Shown here: in pieces, positions 63,561 through 64,000 of the stretch | Position numbering within the stretch: position 1 is the stretch's first letter | Layout: every line of letters begins with the position of its first letter | DNA from: Bacteroidota bacterium | GTDB lineage: Bacteria; Bacteroidota; Bacteroidia; Chitinophagales; JADIYW01 | DNA: 64,000 bases | Assembly (NCBI GenBank): GCA_016705125.1 | Contig: JADIYW010000010.1 | Location: 1 to 64,000 of the forward strand | Direction: 5' to 3' | Program-made: the position numbers and the translations under genes | Notes under the pieces: model-generated | Databases searched by the model: none | Told to the model about the DNA's origin: nothing | What the model saw: only the letters and a program-made list of their open reading frames with translations

Positions 63561-64000
63561 ATGCCCTTAGTAAAAATTTATATCCATTTGGTTTGGAGTA
63601 CAAAAAATAGGATTCCCTATCTAGATTCAAAAGAATTGAGGTTTAAAGTATGGAACCATATCAGAGAGAATTCGATTAAAAAAGGAATATTTATTGATTT
63701 TATAAATGGATATGATGACCATTGTCACTGTCTAATTTCTTTGGGTGTAGACCAAACTATCCAGAAATTGGTGCAACTCATCAAAGGGGAATCATCTTAT
63801 TGGATAAATAAAAATGGCCTAACAAAGGAGAAGTTTGAGTGGCAGGATGAATATTTTGCCGTTTCAGTATCGGAATCAATAGTTAATAAAGTTAGGGATT
63901 ATATAAAAAAGCAAGAAGAACATCATGGAACAAAAACTTTTCAAGATGAATATGAAGAATTTGTAGATAAATATGGGTTTGAGCAGCATAAAGATTTTGG
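63561..64000 (+). CDS. REP-associated tyrosine transposase / Y1_Tnp (IS200-like), cut by window end
   Basis: Begins at the ATG at 63561 and is open to the window end: 146 residues with no stop. The Y1 transposase fold is visible: MPLVKIYIHLVWSTKNRIPYL, the HUH-like DHCHCLISLG, GESSYWINKNGLTKEKFEWQDEYFAVSVS and DYIKKQEEHHGTKTFQDEYEEF, with the catalytic Tyr in VRDYIKKQEEHH. Such proteins (IS200-type, or RAYTs that move REP elements) cut and join single-stranded DNA at palindromes. Its length would be about 150 residues, typical for the RAYT/IS200 class. It is a candidate for moving the palindromes in this genome; that is inference. Confidence 0.9.
   Translation, partial: MPLVKIYIHLVWSTKNRIPYLDSKELRFKVWNHIRENSIKKGIFIDFINGYDDHCHCLISLGVDQTIQKLVQLIKGESSYWINKNGLTKEKFEWQDEYFAVSVSESIVNKVRDYIKKQEEHHGTKTFQDEYEEFVDKYGFEQHKDF

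Overview
The window reads as a chromosomal segment of an AT-rich member of the Bacteroidota (Sphingobacteriia/Chitinophagia-like). Reasons: several secreted proteins end in type IX secretion (Por) sorting domains; promoters fit the Bacteroidota form TTG-N18-21-TAnnTTTG; purine-rich Shine-Dalgarno sites are scarce; there are many lipoproteins, beta-barrels and a carboxypeptidase-regulatory TonB receptor; and ftsK-lolA and a tRNA-modification cluster appear in a familiar arrangement. I saw no rRNA, tRNA or CRISPR array.

Layout. 1-7.5 kb: a frameshifted membrane-anchored actin-fold protein, an AlbA_2/GHKL regulator, ruvC, a frameshifted flippase-like membrane protein, a POT peptide transporter, lysA and an XRE regulator. 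7.6-17.4 kb: envelope and secreted proteins (beta-barrel, a seven-repeat lectin-like propeller with a sorting domain, VIT1-type metal transporter, secreted CocE-type hydrolase, TonB receptor). 17.4-28.2 kb: an accessory island with a broken single-chain nuclease-methylase (type ISP-like), a DUF1016 nuclease with one nonsense codon, a Fic protein with an elaborate operator, a TPR protein, lipoproteins, a rhodanese and a retropepsin-like pair. 28.2-51.6 kb: mostly core genes (VCBS T9SS protein, TamA/BamA-like protein, RNA methyltransferase, thiolase, ftsK-lolA, miaA, cca, Sua5, glycosyltransferase, dapD, radical SAM, rRNA methyltransferase). 51.6-59.1 kb: a leftward copper cluster of six genes (Cys-rich peptide, HMA-DUF3347, DUF3347 lipoprotein, haem-binding protein, Cu P-type ATPase, multicopper oxidase). 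59.2-64 kb: hydroxyacid dehydrogenase, rsmA, pepA, pdxA and a REP-type Y1 transposase cut by the window end.

The most striking structure is in the island. The nuclease-methylase gene holds five GC-rich REP-like palindromes, all placed so that they are translated without stops. Two of them, in opposite orientation, bracket an in-frame DUF559 (Vsr-like) nuclease with no ATG of its own, which looks like a palindrome-bounded mobile nuclease unit inside a restriction gene. Separately, three consecutive genes (methylase, DUF1016, Fic) each carry the same roughly 64-bp element 13-28 bp after their stop codons, a cassette-like arrangement without an obvious integrase. The Fic gene is preceded by five TGCGGAGAA boxes laid over its promoter.

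Caution: eight loci are broken by single-base indels, mostly in short homopolymers, with dense clusters at 19.56-20.5 kb and 59.6-61.1 kb. Since rsmA and pepA are among them, sequencing or assembly error is at least as likely as true gene decay.
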